64,000 nt of DNA from Larimichthys crocea. Taxonomy: Eukaryota > Chordata > Actinopteri > Sciaenidae. Position numbers and translations under genes: made by a program. The stretch lies in NCBI RefSeq assembly GCF_000972845.2, contig NC_040021.1:12738908-12802907 (forward strand). Direction: 5' to 3'. A model generated the notes under the pieces. It did not search any database and was not told the DNA's origin. It saw only the letters and a program-made list of their open reading frames with translations. This document shows, in pieces, positions 25,601-33,877 of the stretch; the stretch's first letter is position 1, and every line of letters begins with the position of its first letter.

Positions 25601-27089
25601 CACATCTTAACGGTTGTGTGTTTGTTTTTAGCCCGTTCCCTGAAGAGCAGTGGCATCGGCCGACTGCTGGTGACTGTCACTGAAGCCCAGGAGCTCAAAG
25701 CCTGTAAACCCAACGGTAAGACCACATCCTGTCACCCATCCTGTGTCTATCTATATCGCTTCAGTGTGTTACATTTCTGTAAAATAAATACGTGGTATAT
25801 CATTTCTCTCCAGGTAAAAGTAATCCGTACTGTGAGCTGACGATGGGGGCTCAGTGCTACACCTCACGACCAGTCAGCGACACTCTGAACCCAAAATGGA
25901 ACTTCAACTGCCAGTTCTTCATCAAAGACCTCTATCAGGACGTCCTGTGCATCACTGTGTTTGAGAAAGACCAGTTCTCACCAGATGGCAAGTGGATGAG
26001 AGACACGCACACACACAAACAGATTGGATTATTAGGCTTTTTGTCCAATCTGTCCGGCCTGCCTATGGTTACATGCCAGCTTCTGATCTCTACTTTTAGC
26101 TTGTTTTAACACATTTCTTTGAGTGATAGATGTTCTCCTTCTCCACTATAGTTTTGTGCATGCTGCTGTCCCCTTTTTCTCTTAGTTCTGTCGTTGTGTC
26201 ATGACTTTGATTGTGCTGGCGGCCCTGAGACAAGCGCTGCCTGTCAGCCGAGGCATTGAAGTGCAGAAGACAAAGATGTGTCAGCCGTGATTTAGTCTGA
26301 CATCTGTATTAAGCCTTTAAAATCTAGTGTCAGGCTCTACCAAGATTTAAAGCTCCTATATTTGACACATTTTCAGTGTTTTAATTTAAAGGTTTGATAT
26401 CTATAATTTAATATCTAAGATATATTTGTGGTTTTAAGTGCCAAAAACCATCTCAGAATACTTTTATGTCTCCTCTCTTATGCTTCTCTCTTCTTTCTTG
26501 CTCTAGCAAGAACAGGGTGTTTCTTAATTTTTTTTTATTGCCTTTTGACTCATTAATATTAACGACCCACTCTTCTGATTGGCTGACATGAACCATGCCC
26601 AGAACAACCACAGGATTGATTCTAGCCTATCTGGATGGTGGGGTCTGGGTGGGCCGTGCTTTACTGTGGGGATGGCTGAGGGCATTGACTGTATAGCTGT
26701 GACATCACAACCTTATGGAAGTCTTAACGGCTCATTTAAAGGCACAAAGTTACAGTTTCTGTATACGGGCTGTGTGCACTTCTCTGTGGATTGGGCGTTT
26801 TGATACCAGGATCTAATTTGTAATCAAAAAAGAAATTTCATTCTTTACAATATGGGACCTTTTAAAATCCTCAAAGCATTATTCCTCTACATTAATTTGA
26901 ACAGTTTTACTAAATGACCGTTTTCTGCCTCTTTTAGATTTCCTGGGTCGCACTGAGGTTCCTGTGGCAACCATAAAGAAAGAGATGGAGAGCAAAGGTG
27001 CTGCAAACCGTCGCCTACTACTGCATGAGGTCCCCACTGGAGAAGTTTGGGTCAAACTAGACCTACAGCTTTATGAGCCAACCAAATGA
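834..27089 (+). CDS. itsn2: Intersectin-2, long isoform (start exon outside window)
   Basis: A multidomain scaffold and Cdc42 exchange factor that couples clathrin-mediated endocytosis to actin. Thirty-six coding exons join in phase: 834-926, 1032-1095, 1521-1696, 1905-2126, 3853-3946, 6249-6391, 6664-6727, 7628-7765, 7850-7956, 8045-8307, 8395-8544, 8629-8769, 8863-8950, 9049-9188, 12398-12537, 12621-13047, 14364-14533, 14764-14824, 15960-16186, 16273-16313, 16391-16557, 17514-17547, 17643-17764, 18719-18815, 19700-19891, 22859-22980, 23081-23187, 23355-23538, 23650-23748, 23832-23999, 24267-24479, 24599-24720, 24806-24888, 25632-25715, 25814-25987, 26938-27089. Domain order is EH-EH-coil-SH3x5-DH-PH-C2. 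It is ITSN2 rather than ITSN1 because of C2 wording such as [27 protein letters not shown] and [11 protein letters not shown], and because a FAM228 gene is the 3' neighbour, as in human ITSN2. The initiator exon is not visible in 1-833. Which fish paralogue (a or b) cannot be told. Confidence 0.95.
1311..1349. repeat. (GT)n microsatellite
   Basis: About 19 uninterrupted TG/GT dinucleotides in an itsn2 intron. This is a candidate length polymorphism with no coding role. Confidence 0.95.
1905..3946 (+). CDS. itsn2: itsn2 exons for the EH1-EH2 linker
   Basis: Exons 1905-2126 and 3853-3946 encode a Pro/Met/Ser-rich linker: [15 protein letters not shown], then later [12 protein letters not shown]. 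The family carries GMGSMPNLS and a SLIDLGSS block at the same places, so the linker is full length. It is low complexity and probably disordered. The 1.7-kb intron between the exons holds a perfect hairpin (see 2,509-2,547). Confidence 0.9.
2509..2547. repeat. Perfect 17-bp inverted repeat (hairpin)
   Basis: The arms AAAAACACGAGAATGCA (2,509-2,525) and TGCATTCTCGTGTTTTT (2,531-2,547) are perfect reverse complements around a 5-nt loop TTATG, inside an itsn2 intron. A 23-bp word just upstream (AGGACTAATCAGATGACATTCCT, near 2,481) recurs near 4,281 in the next intron, which points to a dispersed or foldback element. Confidence 0.85.
3947..6248 (+). other. itsn2 intron, repeat-bearing
   Basis: A 2.3-kb intron between the linker exon and the EH2-proximal exon. 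I see no exon. It contains a MITE-like element (4,771-5,321) and, at about 4,440-4,700, sequence resembling a common teleost dispersed repeat with GCTAACGACATTATTGG-like and TTAGCATTGTGAGC-like words. Confidence 0.6.
4771..5321. mobile_element. Non-autonomous DNA transposon (MITE-like)
   Basis: The left end TTAAAGTCCATGTAAA (4,771-4,786) and right end TTTACATAGACTTTAA (5,306-5,321) are inverted repeats with a single mismatch over 16 bp. They enclose about 520 bp with no transposase ORF. Such short, transposase-free elements are typical non-autonomous copies; the superfamily is not assigned. Confidence 0.75.
6249..7956 (+). CDS. itsn2: itsn2 exons encoding EH domain 2
   Basis: Exons 6249-6391, 6664-6727, 7628-7765 and 7850-7956. 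They encode [20 protein letters not shown], then [35 protein letters not shown], and a linker ending [11 protein letters not shown]. The EF-type loop keeps Asp-x-Asp-x-Asp-Gly. Exon phases 1-1-2-2-1 join without a stop. CA/GT microsatellites follow two of the donors (6,398-6,417 and about 6,740-6,782). Confidence 0.93.
8045..9188 (+). CDS. itsn2: itsn2 coiled-coil (KLERQ) region, part 1
   Basis: Exons 8045-8307, 8395-8544, 8629-8769, 8863-8950 and 9049-9188. They start at [20 protein letters not shown] and continue as a charged Glu/Arg/Lys helix, then [20 protein letters not shown] and [18 protein letters not shown], ending MEQYNKELK. In intersectins this segment mediates dimerisation and binds Eps15 and SNAREs. 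The strongly purine-rich coding strand makes long antisense frames that are not genes. The donor after 8950 (TCCT|GTGGGT) is chosen because it alone keeps phase with the exon at 9049. Confidence 0.9.
9189..12397 (+). other. Large itsn2 intron (3.2 kb)
   Basis: Lies between the codons for MEQYNKELK and [10 protein letters not shown]. No exon is supported. It holds a terminal-inverted-repeat element at 9,338-9,905, and pyrimidine-rich stretches near 11.4-11.9 kb that give open but non-coding frames. Confidence 0.7.
9338..9905. mobile_element. Non-autonomous DNA transposon with AGCGCATTCAGACAG ends
   Basis: The left end TAGAGCGCATTCAGACAG (from 9,338) is matched in inverted orientation by CTGTCTGAATGCGCCCTA (about 9,887-9,904). 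The interior has no transposase ORF. It is a short palindromic-ended element inside the itsn2 intron; family unassigned. Confidence 0.75.
12398..12925 (+). CDS. itsn2: itsn2 coiled-coil region, part 2
   Basis: Exon 12398-12537 ([20 protein letters not shown]) and the first part of exon 12621-13047 encode an almost pure Glu/Arg/Lys/Gln helix running up to SH3A. It is longer and more charged than I recall for mammals. The DNA is a GA-rich tract (12,480-12,925), prone to slippage, so the exact number of EEERRR units should be treated with care. Confidence 0.88.
12926..14533 (+). CDS. itsn2: itsn2 SH3A domain exons
   Basis: The end of exon 12621-13047 encodes [20 protein letters not shown], with the ALYxF strand and RT loop. 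Exon 14364-14533 completes it with [20 protein letters not shown] and [12 protein letters not shown]. The GW and P-x-x-Y ligand-pocket residues are present. SH3A is the intersectin domain best known for binding dynamin, synaptojanin and SOS proline motifs. A Pro/Ser linker ([16 protein letters not shown]) follows. The intervening 1.3-kb intron is A/T-rich with many TAGCTA words (13,690-14,045) and no exon. Confidence 0.93.
14764..16186 (+). CDS. itsn2: itsn2 linker exon and SH3B domain exon with internal duplication
   Basis: Exon 14764-14824 encodes a short linker ([20 protein letters not shown]). Exon 15960-16186 encodes SH3[21 protein letters not shown], then [20 protein letters not shown] and [10 protein letters not shown]. 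Against the family, this exon has 12 extra residues. The codons for [12 protein letters not shown] (16,020-16,055) are followed by a related copy, [12 protein letters not shown] (16,056-16,091). The two 36-bp units differ at about 8 bases, so the duplication is not recent and keeps phase. Confidence 0.9.
14825..15959 (+). other. itsn2 intron, 1.1 kb
   Basis: Lies between the short linker exon and the SH3B exon. I see no exon and no clear repeat, only A/T-rich sequence. Confidence 0.6.
16273..16557 (+). CDS. itsn2: itsn2 SH3C domain exons with duplicated donor
   Basis: A small 41-nt exon (16273-16313, [14 protein letters not shown]) leads into exon 16391-16557, which encodes [33 protein letters not shown] and [12 protein letters not shown]. 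The signature residues ALYTY, WW and SNY are present. The last 42 bp, including the GT donor, are duplicated in tandem (16,522-16,563 and 16,564-16,605). An alternative end at 16,599 would therefore add 14 residues in frame. Confidence 0.92.
16522..16605 (+). repeat. 42-bp exact tandem duplication spanning an exon end and 5' splice site
   Basis: Two copies of a 42-bp word start TTCCCTTCCAACTATGTCCG and end in the donor GAGGTGAGC. Both GT donors (16,558 and 16,600) are in the same phase. By eye the copies are identical, so the event is recent or allelic, or an assembly duplication. Confidence 0.9.
16840..16935. repeat. (TA)n-rich microsatellite
   Basis: ATATAT-dominated low-complexity sequence in the itsn2 intron after SH3C. 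No coding potential is claimed. Confidence 0.85.
17420..17501. repeat. 41-bp tandem duplication beside a splice acceptor
   Basis: A 41-bp word beginning ATTTCTGTATTTATTACTAT occurs twice head to tail (17,420-17,460; 17,461-17,501), ending 12 bp before the acceptor of exon 17514-17547. It duplicates part of the polypyrimidine and branch region. It sits less than 1 kb from the 42-bp duplication in SH3C. Confidence 0.9.
17514..18815 (+). CDS. itsn2: itsn2 SH3D domain exons
   Basis: Exon 17514-17547 ([11 protein letters not shown]) is a linker. Exon 17643-17764 encodes [40 protein letters not shown]. Exon 18719-18815 encodes [20 protein letters not shown]. The basic insert ARGKKRQ before GWF is a hallmark of intersectin SH3D. 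All phases agree (0,1,0,1). Confidence 0.93.
19200..19620. mobile_element. Degenerate teleost dispersed repeat
   Basis: Contains words I know from a repeat very common in fish introns: GCTAACATTAGCATGTTAAC, TGGCAATCCATTTAATAG and CAATCCAATAGTTGCTGAGC. It has no ORF and lies in the itsn2 intron between SH3D and SH3E. The family name is not assigned. Confidence 0.55.
19700..19891 (+). CDS. itsn2: itsn2 SH3E domain exon
   Basis: A single exon encodes [20 protein letters not shown], then [30 protein letters not shown] and TTESDPSQQ. The ALYDY-type strand, the WW pair and the TNY motif are present. The exon ends with one base (T) of the next codon. It can splice to GG at 22,859 (Trp, long isoform) or GA at 21,482 (stop, short isoform). 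Confidence 0.94.
20399..20880. mobile_element. Teleost dispersed repeat copy
   Basis: Words such as AAGGAATAGTTTTGTGAAC, GAGAAAGTGTTTGCCGCTCT and GCATAAAGACTGGAAGCAG match a repeat family found throughout percomorph genomes. A related fragment lies at 38,893-39,020. An inserted perfect hairpin, GTGAATTGGTACCT-CCCCC-AGGTACCAATTCAC, is at 20,617-20,649. Confidence 0.6.
21482..21950 (+). CDS. itsn2: itsn2 short-isoform terminal exon (stop formed at splice junction)
   Basis: A strong acceptor (TTTTTTCTGTTGTAG) ends at 21,481 and the exon begins GACAG. Joined to the single T left by the SH3E exon, it gives TGA, so the short protein ends ...SDPSQQ. Known short intersectin isoforms lack DH-PH-C2 in the same way. 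The rest is 3' UTR with a CCT-rich tract (21,500-21,560) and a poly(A) signal AATAAA at 21,943-21,948. Simple read-through of the 19,891 donor would instead give a near-identical end, QQCE. Confidence 0.75.
21943..21948 (+). promoter_or_regulatory. Poly(A) signal for short itsn2
   Basis: AATAAA in the 3' UTR of the alternative terminal exon. A second possible signal (AATAAAATATAG) is near 22,663. Confidence 0.6.
22859..23999 (+). CDS. itsn2: itsn2 DH (RhoGEF) domain exons
   Basis: Five exons (22859-22980, 23081-23187, 23355-23538, 23650-23748, 23832-23999). They read [39 protein letters not shown], then [60 protein letters not shown] and [12 protein letters not shown]. The conserved [14 protein letters not shown] helix (CR3) of Dbl GEFs is intact, so Cdc42 exchange activity is expected. 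The 19,892-22,858 intron before it holds the short-isoform exon and repeats. Confidence 0.95.
24267..24888 (+). CDS. itsn2: itsn2 PH domain exons
   Basis: Exons 24267-24479, 24599-24720 and 24806-24888 encode [76 protein letters not shown] and [20 protein letters not shown]. The C-terminal PH helix tryptophan (TTWVQKI) is present. The domain assists the DH domain and binds phosphoinositides. The 24,889-25,631 intron holds no feature I can support. Confidence 0.95.
25632..27089 (+). CDS. itsn2: itsn2 C2 domain exons and C terminus
   Basis: Exons 25632-25715, 25814-25987 and 26938-27089 encode [60 protein letters not shown], then [20 protein letters not shown] and [20 protein letters not shown], ending TK-stop. 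The last intron has a GC donor (25,987|GCAAGT), supported because joining G to AT gives the family-invariant SPDDFLGR. The 3' UTR carries AATAAA at 27,318-27,323 and 27,684-27,689. Confidence 0.95.
26345..26870. mobile_element. MITE-like element in last itsn2 intron
   Basis: The left end TTTAAAGCTCCTATATTTGA and the inverted right end TTTACAATATGGGACCTTTT are imperfect terminal inverted repeats. The interior carries words known from a frequent fish element (GGTTTTAAGTGCCAAAAACC, GGCTGTGTGCACTTCTCTGT). There is no transposase frame. It explains the open frame seen near 26.6-26.8 kb. Confidence 0.6.
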
Positions 27090-27317
27090 CATGGCCAAAC
27101 ACATGCTCGGGCATGCACCACTTAATTTTATAGTGATGAAGAGAGGATATTATGCATAATCATAAAAAGCCACACACGCCTAAAAGTGCCTAGTTATAGC
27201 AGTGAAAGTGTTGCCATGAAAAACTGCAAAATGAAAGGGAAGGAGACAAAAACTGATAAAAAAAAAAAATTCCTCACAGGTAATCATTTATTGTGGAAAA
27301 AGGGTGTTCTTGTTCTC

Positions 27318-27689
27318 AATAAACCAGCTAAAATGTGAATAATATTGCCAATGTTTTCATGTTCACCAATGCAATCATGAACACTTCTTTAAAATTAACA
27401 AGATTTTCTAAATGACTGAGTTTTATCATTTTCATATTTACACATTTGTACACAATAATATGTATCTCTTAATGAATACAACATGTCTTCATTTGTTTAT
27501 TTGAAGACACACTTCACTTCACTCTGTTATACATTCTCCTGGACAGAGGCACACTGCCACAACTTTTTATGTGCACCTTTTTCAAATGTTGCACACTACT
27601 GTAAATGTTATGTCATGTTAACCCTTTGGTGTCACTATGGGTGTTTCATGGTAACTATGCTATTGAATCCTGAAAATAGCATAAATAAA
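27318..27689 (+). promoter_or_regulatory. Poly(A) signals of long itsn2
   Basis: AATAAA at 27,318-27,323 and again at 27,684-27,689. The opposing - strand signal of the next gene is only about 120 bp further on (27,807-27,812), so the two 3' ends are tail to tail. Confidence 0.65.
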
Positions 27690-27806
27690 ATGTACATACT
27701 GTAAAAGGTTTTCATTGTCGTGGGTTAATGTATCAAGTATAATACATTGAAAATCTGTGAGGTAGGTAGAAGTGAATAGAAGTCAAGATTTACAGTAAAT
27801 GTTGAT

Positions 27807-27812
27807 TTTATT
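27807..27812 (-). promoter_or_regulatory. Poly(A) signal of the FAM228 gene
   Basis: TTTATT on + reads AATAAA on -, 265 bp beyond the stop codon at 28,077. Confidence 0.55.
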
Positions 27813-28076
27813 TGGATGGAGGCAGGGACTGATGTAAACCTGTTGGTTGCTGCCGACCTTCACATCTGGAAAAAAAGCAGCCGGCCTGATGGCACCTTCC
27901 ATCTGGTGTAGCAGTCGCCCTGATGTGGAGTGGGATGGTGTCGAGCCTGCACGAGACACGTTTGCACGTTACTTCTCAACTTTGCCGTGGTCCTTAAATG
28001 ATATTGTGTTGCAGCTGTGTCACACCAGATCCTGCTGCGTTTTAGAAAATATAGATTCAAAATAAAACTTTAAATC

Positions 28077-30604
28077 TCATAATACTTTATATTTGTACCT
28101 GCTGGACTTCCTTCCTTCGGTCTTATTCTTCACTGGAGTTTTTCCGGATGCAGAAACATAATTAGACGAGGCCAGCAGGAGTGTGTCTGCCTGAGACGAC
28201 ACAGACTCACTAAGAGGACGATTACTCTGGAGTAGCTCATATTTACATCCTAAGACAGAAGGGAAATTGGTTTATAATTTGAAGAGTGAATTAAAAACCA
28301 TCACAAATCTGTCTCTCAAAGTGACAGTAATGAGATAATTATGCATATAAGACTGCTATTTAGCACAACTGTATAAGAGTGATAAAGACCATGAACTGAC
28401 TCAGTATTGTTCATTATACAGCAATACCACCATAAGCTACTGGTCATACCAAACCAGGTTAGGCTGTAGCTGCAAAACTCCTGAGTGTATGTGAGTGTTA
28501 CACAGTCTCGCCTGAATTAAGATTTAAGATCTCAGCTTAAACTCAAAGCATTGATGGAGATCTAAATTTCCTTTTTGCTAAGAAATAAAAAAATCCTAAT
28601 ACCTGCTTCACAAGAATGGGCTGTTGTCTTTTGCTTCGGTCTTTCATGTAACTGACGGTACAATGGCTCCTTTGAATCAGCTGTACTGAGCTAGGGATAG
28701 AGCAGTGAATATATTGTCAGGAACAGAGGCATTTGGAATACTTCAATATGCCTGAAGCTGTTTTTTTTTTAAAGTGAAATATTCAAGTCAGAAAAAAAAT
28801 CACCTTGAAGTAGTGCGGCTGTTTGATGTTGAGAAGAAAAGGGTTGTATTCCTTTGGATTATAGGTTTCGAGAAACACAAAGCCCTGCAGATTAAAGACG
28901 GCAGTTAGAGTATGTTAGATAATTACACGTCTCTTGAGTGAGTTTGATCTGTATTAATAAGTAAATTACAAAACAAGACAAAAACTGTTTCTTGCTCTGT
29001 TTCTAGCAAGTATGGGTGGTTTTTGTGTCACCTTGGTGTTGCAGTGATGGAGGTAGTGACTGTATAAGCTTTGACGCCTCTTGGCCTCCACAGGGCTACA
29101 GCTGGACACATGTTCCTCCACCTTCCTCTGAAGGGGAAACCATACACGCTCAGTCCAGCGCTTGTGCTGCAGTTCCCTCCTCCTCAGCTCTGCCACATCC
29201 CGTTGGCTCAGAAACCTCTCCAACTCCTCCATAAGGACACATTTCAACCAACATGGGAGTTACAGAAACAAAGGTCAATATGTTGCCTTGAGACCGATAA
29301 ATGGCACAAAGTCCAGCATCTTACCTTCACAAAACCATTTTCTGCATCCAGTAAAGGCTGGATTATTTCTTTCGCCTGTTGATTTTCAGCCTCCATCTTC
29401 GCCTTAACAGTAAAACATGCTGTAAGACAATTCACCTCATGTATTTGTGCGGGTGTGAGTGGTTGAATGCAATACCTGCAGTCGTCTGAGGGAGGTGTGG
29501 GAGAGCTGATGCTGTCTGCTGCCCGGCTGTGTCCCAGAGCGTGAGGCCTCATCCCTTTTTTCTGCTCTTATACATTTACTCCCTGTCCTCCTCCTGGCAC
29601 TCAGCTGAGACGGGCTCTTTCTGCTCTCTGAAGTGTCCTTCATATCTGCTCTGAACTCCTGAAAAACCAGTGAGGTCATTAAAACAAATCCCAGCTTGAC
29701 AATCATGTAGGTGAAAAGAAGGCAACAGAGTCCAACACAACAGGCAGCGACAGATCATGTCACTGCCCTGAAACCTGAACTGGTTTCTCACTGTTACACA
29801 AACACATGTGGTGGGACACGCATGTCAGTGCACTATGGTGATTTTTTTAACTTGACTTAGCAGCTTTAACATAAGATAGCAGCTTCTTTTGTCGTTCTTT
29901 CTGTTGTATCTGTCTGCCAGTATCTTAACTTGCATGGATTTGGATGCTTGGCTGGTTTGTCATCTGATCCCACACCAGGCCTTTTTTTTTTTTCTGTTGT
30001 CCTGAATTAAAAGAGGATTACTGTGTCTACCGTTTCTGTCTCTCAATAACCTGAAACCTTTCCATTCATCTTTCCAAGGACGCTGAGATTCCAGCATTGT
30101 TCTTGCAGACGTGGCTCTGCACAGACAGAGGAGACAGATTGGCAGCCAGACAACCATTGTACCCTCTGCCTGAGCTGAGCAGAAGGTACACATACTGTAG
30201 CCTCCCTGACTTTAAAAGACCAGTGATATATTGTTAGTTGGTTTCACTCTTACTGTGAAAAAGTACAGAGCTATAACCACGTTTAAACTTTTACAGTGAA
30301 GGCAGTAAAGTGAAGTAACCCTCCTGTTCTTTAATAAATCCTCTTAATAACTACCAAAGTGCTGTTGAGCAGTCATTTAAACCCCTATAGTTCTTTAATT
30401 ACCAAAAGTTAATGATTAGTTAGGTAGTAACCATGTGCTTAAAACGCATGATAGTTCATTTAAAAGATGTTTTTAATGTGATATACAGTCTGCAGAGTCA
30501 AATTTGAGTATATTTTTCTTTACCTCTGATTTCAACAGGCTGAGAGGAACAGGTGTGTGGAAGGTGATCACACCGCTGCTTGTGTTTTTCCTCTTGGGGC
30601 TCAT
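28077..30604 (-). CDS. FAM228-family protein
   Basis: Seven coding exons join in phase on the - strand: 30604-30524, 29658-29476, 29402-29325, 29226-29032, 28884-28804, 28690-28603, 28249-28077, giving about 292 residues. It starts MSPKRKNTSSGVITFHTPVP. The core reads LERFLSQRDVAELRRRELQH, KRWTERVWFPLQRKVEEHVS, YSHYLHHCNTK, then GFVFLETYNPKEYNPFLLNI. This is the FAM228A/B core as I know it; its function is unknown. Human FAM228A/B also adjoin ITSN2, so synteny supports the call. A possible non-coding first exon has a donor near 30,761 (CTTAC on +). The start at 30,604 is the only in-phase ATG in its exon. The acceptor at 29,226 is the weakest junction. The C terminus could differ if a donor at about 28,098 is used. 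Confidence 0.75.
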
Positions 30605-31777
30605 CTCTACATCATGACAAGAAAACGTTTTGACCTCCTGGTCTTCATAAACTTAATAGTTCAATCATTCTCAATAGAAAAATGTACAATAAATAGATTA
30701 TATAAGCAGTATAATATGACATAAGGGTCAATGTATCTATGTAGGTCTTGGGTTTTCTTACCTTTGTTGACTTGAGGATGTTTGGGTCAGAATTTAGGAG
30801 GAAAAACAGCAAAAATTGACCAAAACCAATGCAGTTTCTGGTGGTTAGAGGTTCGTCTTATAAAACACACACTGACATTTTTAAAGAGAGGCCCCTGCTG
30901 ACATTTAACACACTGGGTTGAGTGTAAACAGAGGCAGTAACCCGGAGAAGGGGAGCCGGCTCCTTCAGGTGTCCTGTGGTATGGAGGTTTTCCGTTGCCA
31001 TGACAGCGACGTGCACGCCAGCAAAGACGTCCTCAGGACGCACACACAGCTCTGTGTCTGTGACATGACACCAAAACAACCTGGATTTAACAGTGACCAC
31101 GTGTGATAGGGGATGATATAATTTGGTCAAATATAGAAATTATTAAATTTTCTCGAATTACATCAAATGTGAGCTTTTTCACAGCAGCCATTTTGACATG
31201 ATGGTCAACACAGGTGTTACCAAAGATACTAATTAAGGCTCAGTTCCATTTAGTGTAACTTACATCCTCTCCGGGCTACAAACGTGGGGACTGGAGCTTA
31301 GGCCCTTTATTGTTATATGAAAGAGTGAATGGGGCCTTCCAGTCCAATTATATTCACAGAGATCCGTAAGTAAATGAATAAGGTGATAAAATATTCAGAA
31401 ATTGCAATTTATTTCTATAAAGCAACATTTTTTAAAAATCAATTAGATCATTTAACAGTCGATTAATTTCATTAAAAATAGCCAAGTGTCCGTTTGTGCA
31501 GAGCCTTTCTTGGCCGTGAGACACTGAAGGAGTTGTAGTCTGTTGATCTTAATGCGCCCGTTGACACCTCAGGTGACTTTCAAGGTGTTCCGCAGAGGCT
31601 GCGAATACATCCGACCCCTGCGGAGCATGCGACTTGTTTAATGTGTGTAGGTATTAGCTGCGTAAAGGCAGGGCAGGGCAGGGCTTGGCCAGATCATATA
31701 CATCAACTTTGGAGGGGTTTTTTTGTGCTTTCTTTCTTTTTCGTTGGCGAAGAGGCCGGGACAGGTGAGGAGGCTAC
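30605..31777. promoter_or_regulatory. Shared intergenic promoter region between divergent genes
   Basis: About 1.2 kb separates the FAM228 start (-) from the start of the signal-peptide gene (+). The stretch 31,490-31,770 is richer in G+C and CpG than its surroundings, including a GGCAGGGCAGGGCAGGGC run at 31,666-31,685. It is the likely transcription start area of the + gene. No TATA box is evident. Confidence 0.45.
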
Positions 31778-33042
31778 ATGGATTGGTGGACTTCGTTGGC
31801 AGCATGCATTGCCCTACTCTGGATTTTCTGTTTTATAGACGGTAAGAGAGTTAGTGGAGATTTGGAACCTTTTCAGGAACTGTGTGGCATCGATCTGCTA
31901 CCTTATGGCGGAAACAGCTGATATAAATTCACAGAGAAGATATACTAATATTTTTCTTTCTATATAACACATAAATGGACTATGGTATGGTATTATGGGT
32001 ATAATGTCTGTGTTTGCGGTTTTGTTAGTGACATTTGTCCACTGGGGCATTTTGGATAAGCAAATCATGACATTATTTTTATTAAACACAAGAGTTTGAT
32101 CATAATAAACGCTGCCACCAGTGTAGTACTGTTTGCCAGATACTAAAACCTTCAGGAGTTATGAATCTTTGTGTTAGGGTTAATTGATTGATAATTCAAA
32201 TATTTAAAAAGACTTTCGGCATATTGAGATAAATATTCCAACGGTCTTTCTGCGTAATTGGCACAATTTTGACAAATAAAGACATTACATCCTAAAGGAT
32301 TTGCGGTTTGGTCATTTTTAATCAGTGGATTGGTCCTGTGCTGTGCGTAATGACGCATCAAGCCACCCGCTTCGCGTGCTCAGGTGATACCCGCATCTCA
32401 CCTGTCTGGAGAACAAACTTTAATCCAGTGGCAGACGCTGTTTGTAATGGTTGCTGACATTAGCCACAGTGTTAAATTAGACTGCAGCTGACCCCGTTAC
32501 CCCTCTTATCTACAGGCAATGCTGTGCTTGAGCTGCGGCTGCTCTTCCACGCTCTGACCAAAGCTGCTTGCCACCTGTACTTGGCTCTGCTCCCGCTGCG
32601 CCGAGCTGCCACCCACTTCGCAGACTGCGCGAGATACCTGATCAGCCATGCCCAACAAACCAGCTCTCCCCACCACCACCACGGCTACCAACACCAAAGC
32701 CAACCTCTGGCCAGGAAAGGCACGCTACACTTCCTGGAGGGCATGTGTGTGGTGTGCGAGACGTTGCCCAACCTGATGGGCGCGGCGCTCAGTGTGGGCG
32801 CCGCCTTCTGCCACATGATACAGGGAGGTTTCTACGTCCTGGCAGCCACGCTGCGAACCATCCAGATCAACCTGTTCTCCCAAATGAACGGCGAGAAGGA
32901 CAGATGGGACAAAGAGCGGCACAGAGCCAGAGAGACTGAGAAAAAGCTTAATTCCAAAGTGTTGGAATACATCTCGGTGTTTTGCCAAGACCCCGTCAGC
33001 GCTTTACGCATCAAAGTTGACGTACCACCCGTGTATAGATAA
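31778..33042 (+). CDS. Unrecognised two-exon protein with signal-like N terminus
   Basis: Exon 31778-31841 and exon 32516-33042 join (G|GC = Gly) to 196 residues. The first exon encodes MDWWTSLAACIALLWIFCFI, a good signal peptide or anchor. The second starts DGNAVLELRLLFHALTKAAC and continues HLYLALLPLRRAATHFADCA. It has a His-rich spot (HHHHGYQHQ), a hydrophobic stretch (MGAALSVGAAFCHMIQGGFY), a charged helix (KDRWDKERHRARETEKKLNS) and ends VPPVYR. Donor GTAAGAG and acceptor TTATCTACAG are good. A poly(A) signal is at 33,249-33,254. I do not recognise a family. It is compact, helical and possibly membrane-associated. Codon and splice structure argue that it is a real gene, not a chance frame. 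Confidence 0.75.
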
Positions 33043-33248
33043 ATCTGTAAAACAATATACCGGTTAACTGGCACATTAAGGGGCCTTCTTCTAACTGCAG
33101 AGGGGTTACAGGTGGAGCCACAGGTGACAGGAGGTTGAACTTTGACCTCTGGGTGTCACTCACTATTGTACCAACAGAAAAGATATTTAAGTAAAAAAAG
33201 AATAATCTATGGTGCATTTTGTTACACTTGTTTTACATTTATTGTAAA

Positions 33249-33324
33249 AATAAATGCCTCAAACAAACAATCTCACATCTTTGATGGGTTACGGTGTTTG
33301 ACATACAGTATTTAGATTTTTATT
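33249..33324. promoter_or_regulatory. Opposed poly(A) signals of two convergent genes
   Basis: AATAAA on + at 33,249-33,254 serves the upstream two-exon gene. TTTATT at 33,319-33,324 (AATAAA on -) is the best candidate for GNPAT, 554 bp beyond its stop. The 3' UTRs nearly meet or overlap. Confidence 0.5.
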
Positions 33325-33877
33325 CATAGATTAATGTACATACAATCAAGTGTCATTATTCAGTGTTTACTGTCTAATTGCACTCACTATACCAGCAATT
33401 CAGCTTGTTTTAAAGTGCTCTATCAGATAAAAACATACTAAAACACAATGTAACTGACTGAAATACAGTTATGGTTCAGTATCTTTAGCCACACACATCA
33501 CTAGTGCTTCATTCACACGGACGACTTTCTTCATAGCCATCACACTTAATCAGCAATACTGTCACCTTTGGATCACCTGGTCTTTGTAGCTTTATCTTAG
33601 CCCTGCGAGATCTGTAAGAAACAAGAGCAAGGACACACAGAGAGGGGGAGGAGGTAGCACACGTTCATGAGTGGAACACTGCCAGGTTAAATCTGGCCAC
33701 TGGCGTCCCGGACAAACTATTTTGTCTGAGTGCAGAATTAAAGTGCAGCAACTCGACTGGCAGCGGTGTAAAGGCACAGTGGGGGAAGAAGAAGTGAAGT
33801 GGGAAAGGAGGAAGGGGTCATGTAAGGGTAAACAGGACTGTGAGCTGATGGAGAAGAGGGCTCTGGTTTAATGGAGG

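Noticed and set aside
26579..26803. 74-residue + ORF in the last ITSN2 intron
   Set aside because: Lies inside a MITE-like repeat with terminal inverted repeats.
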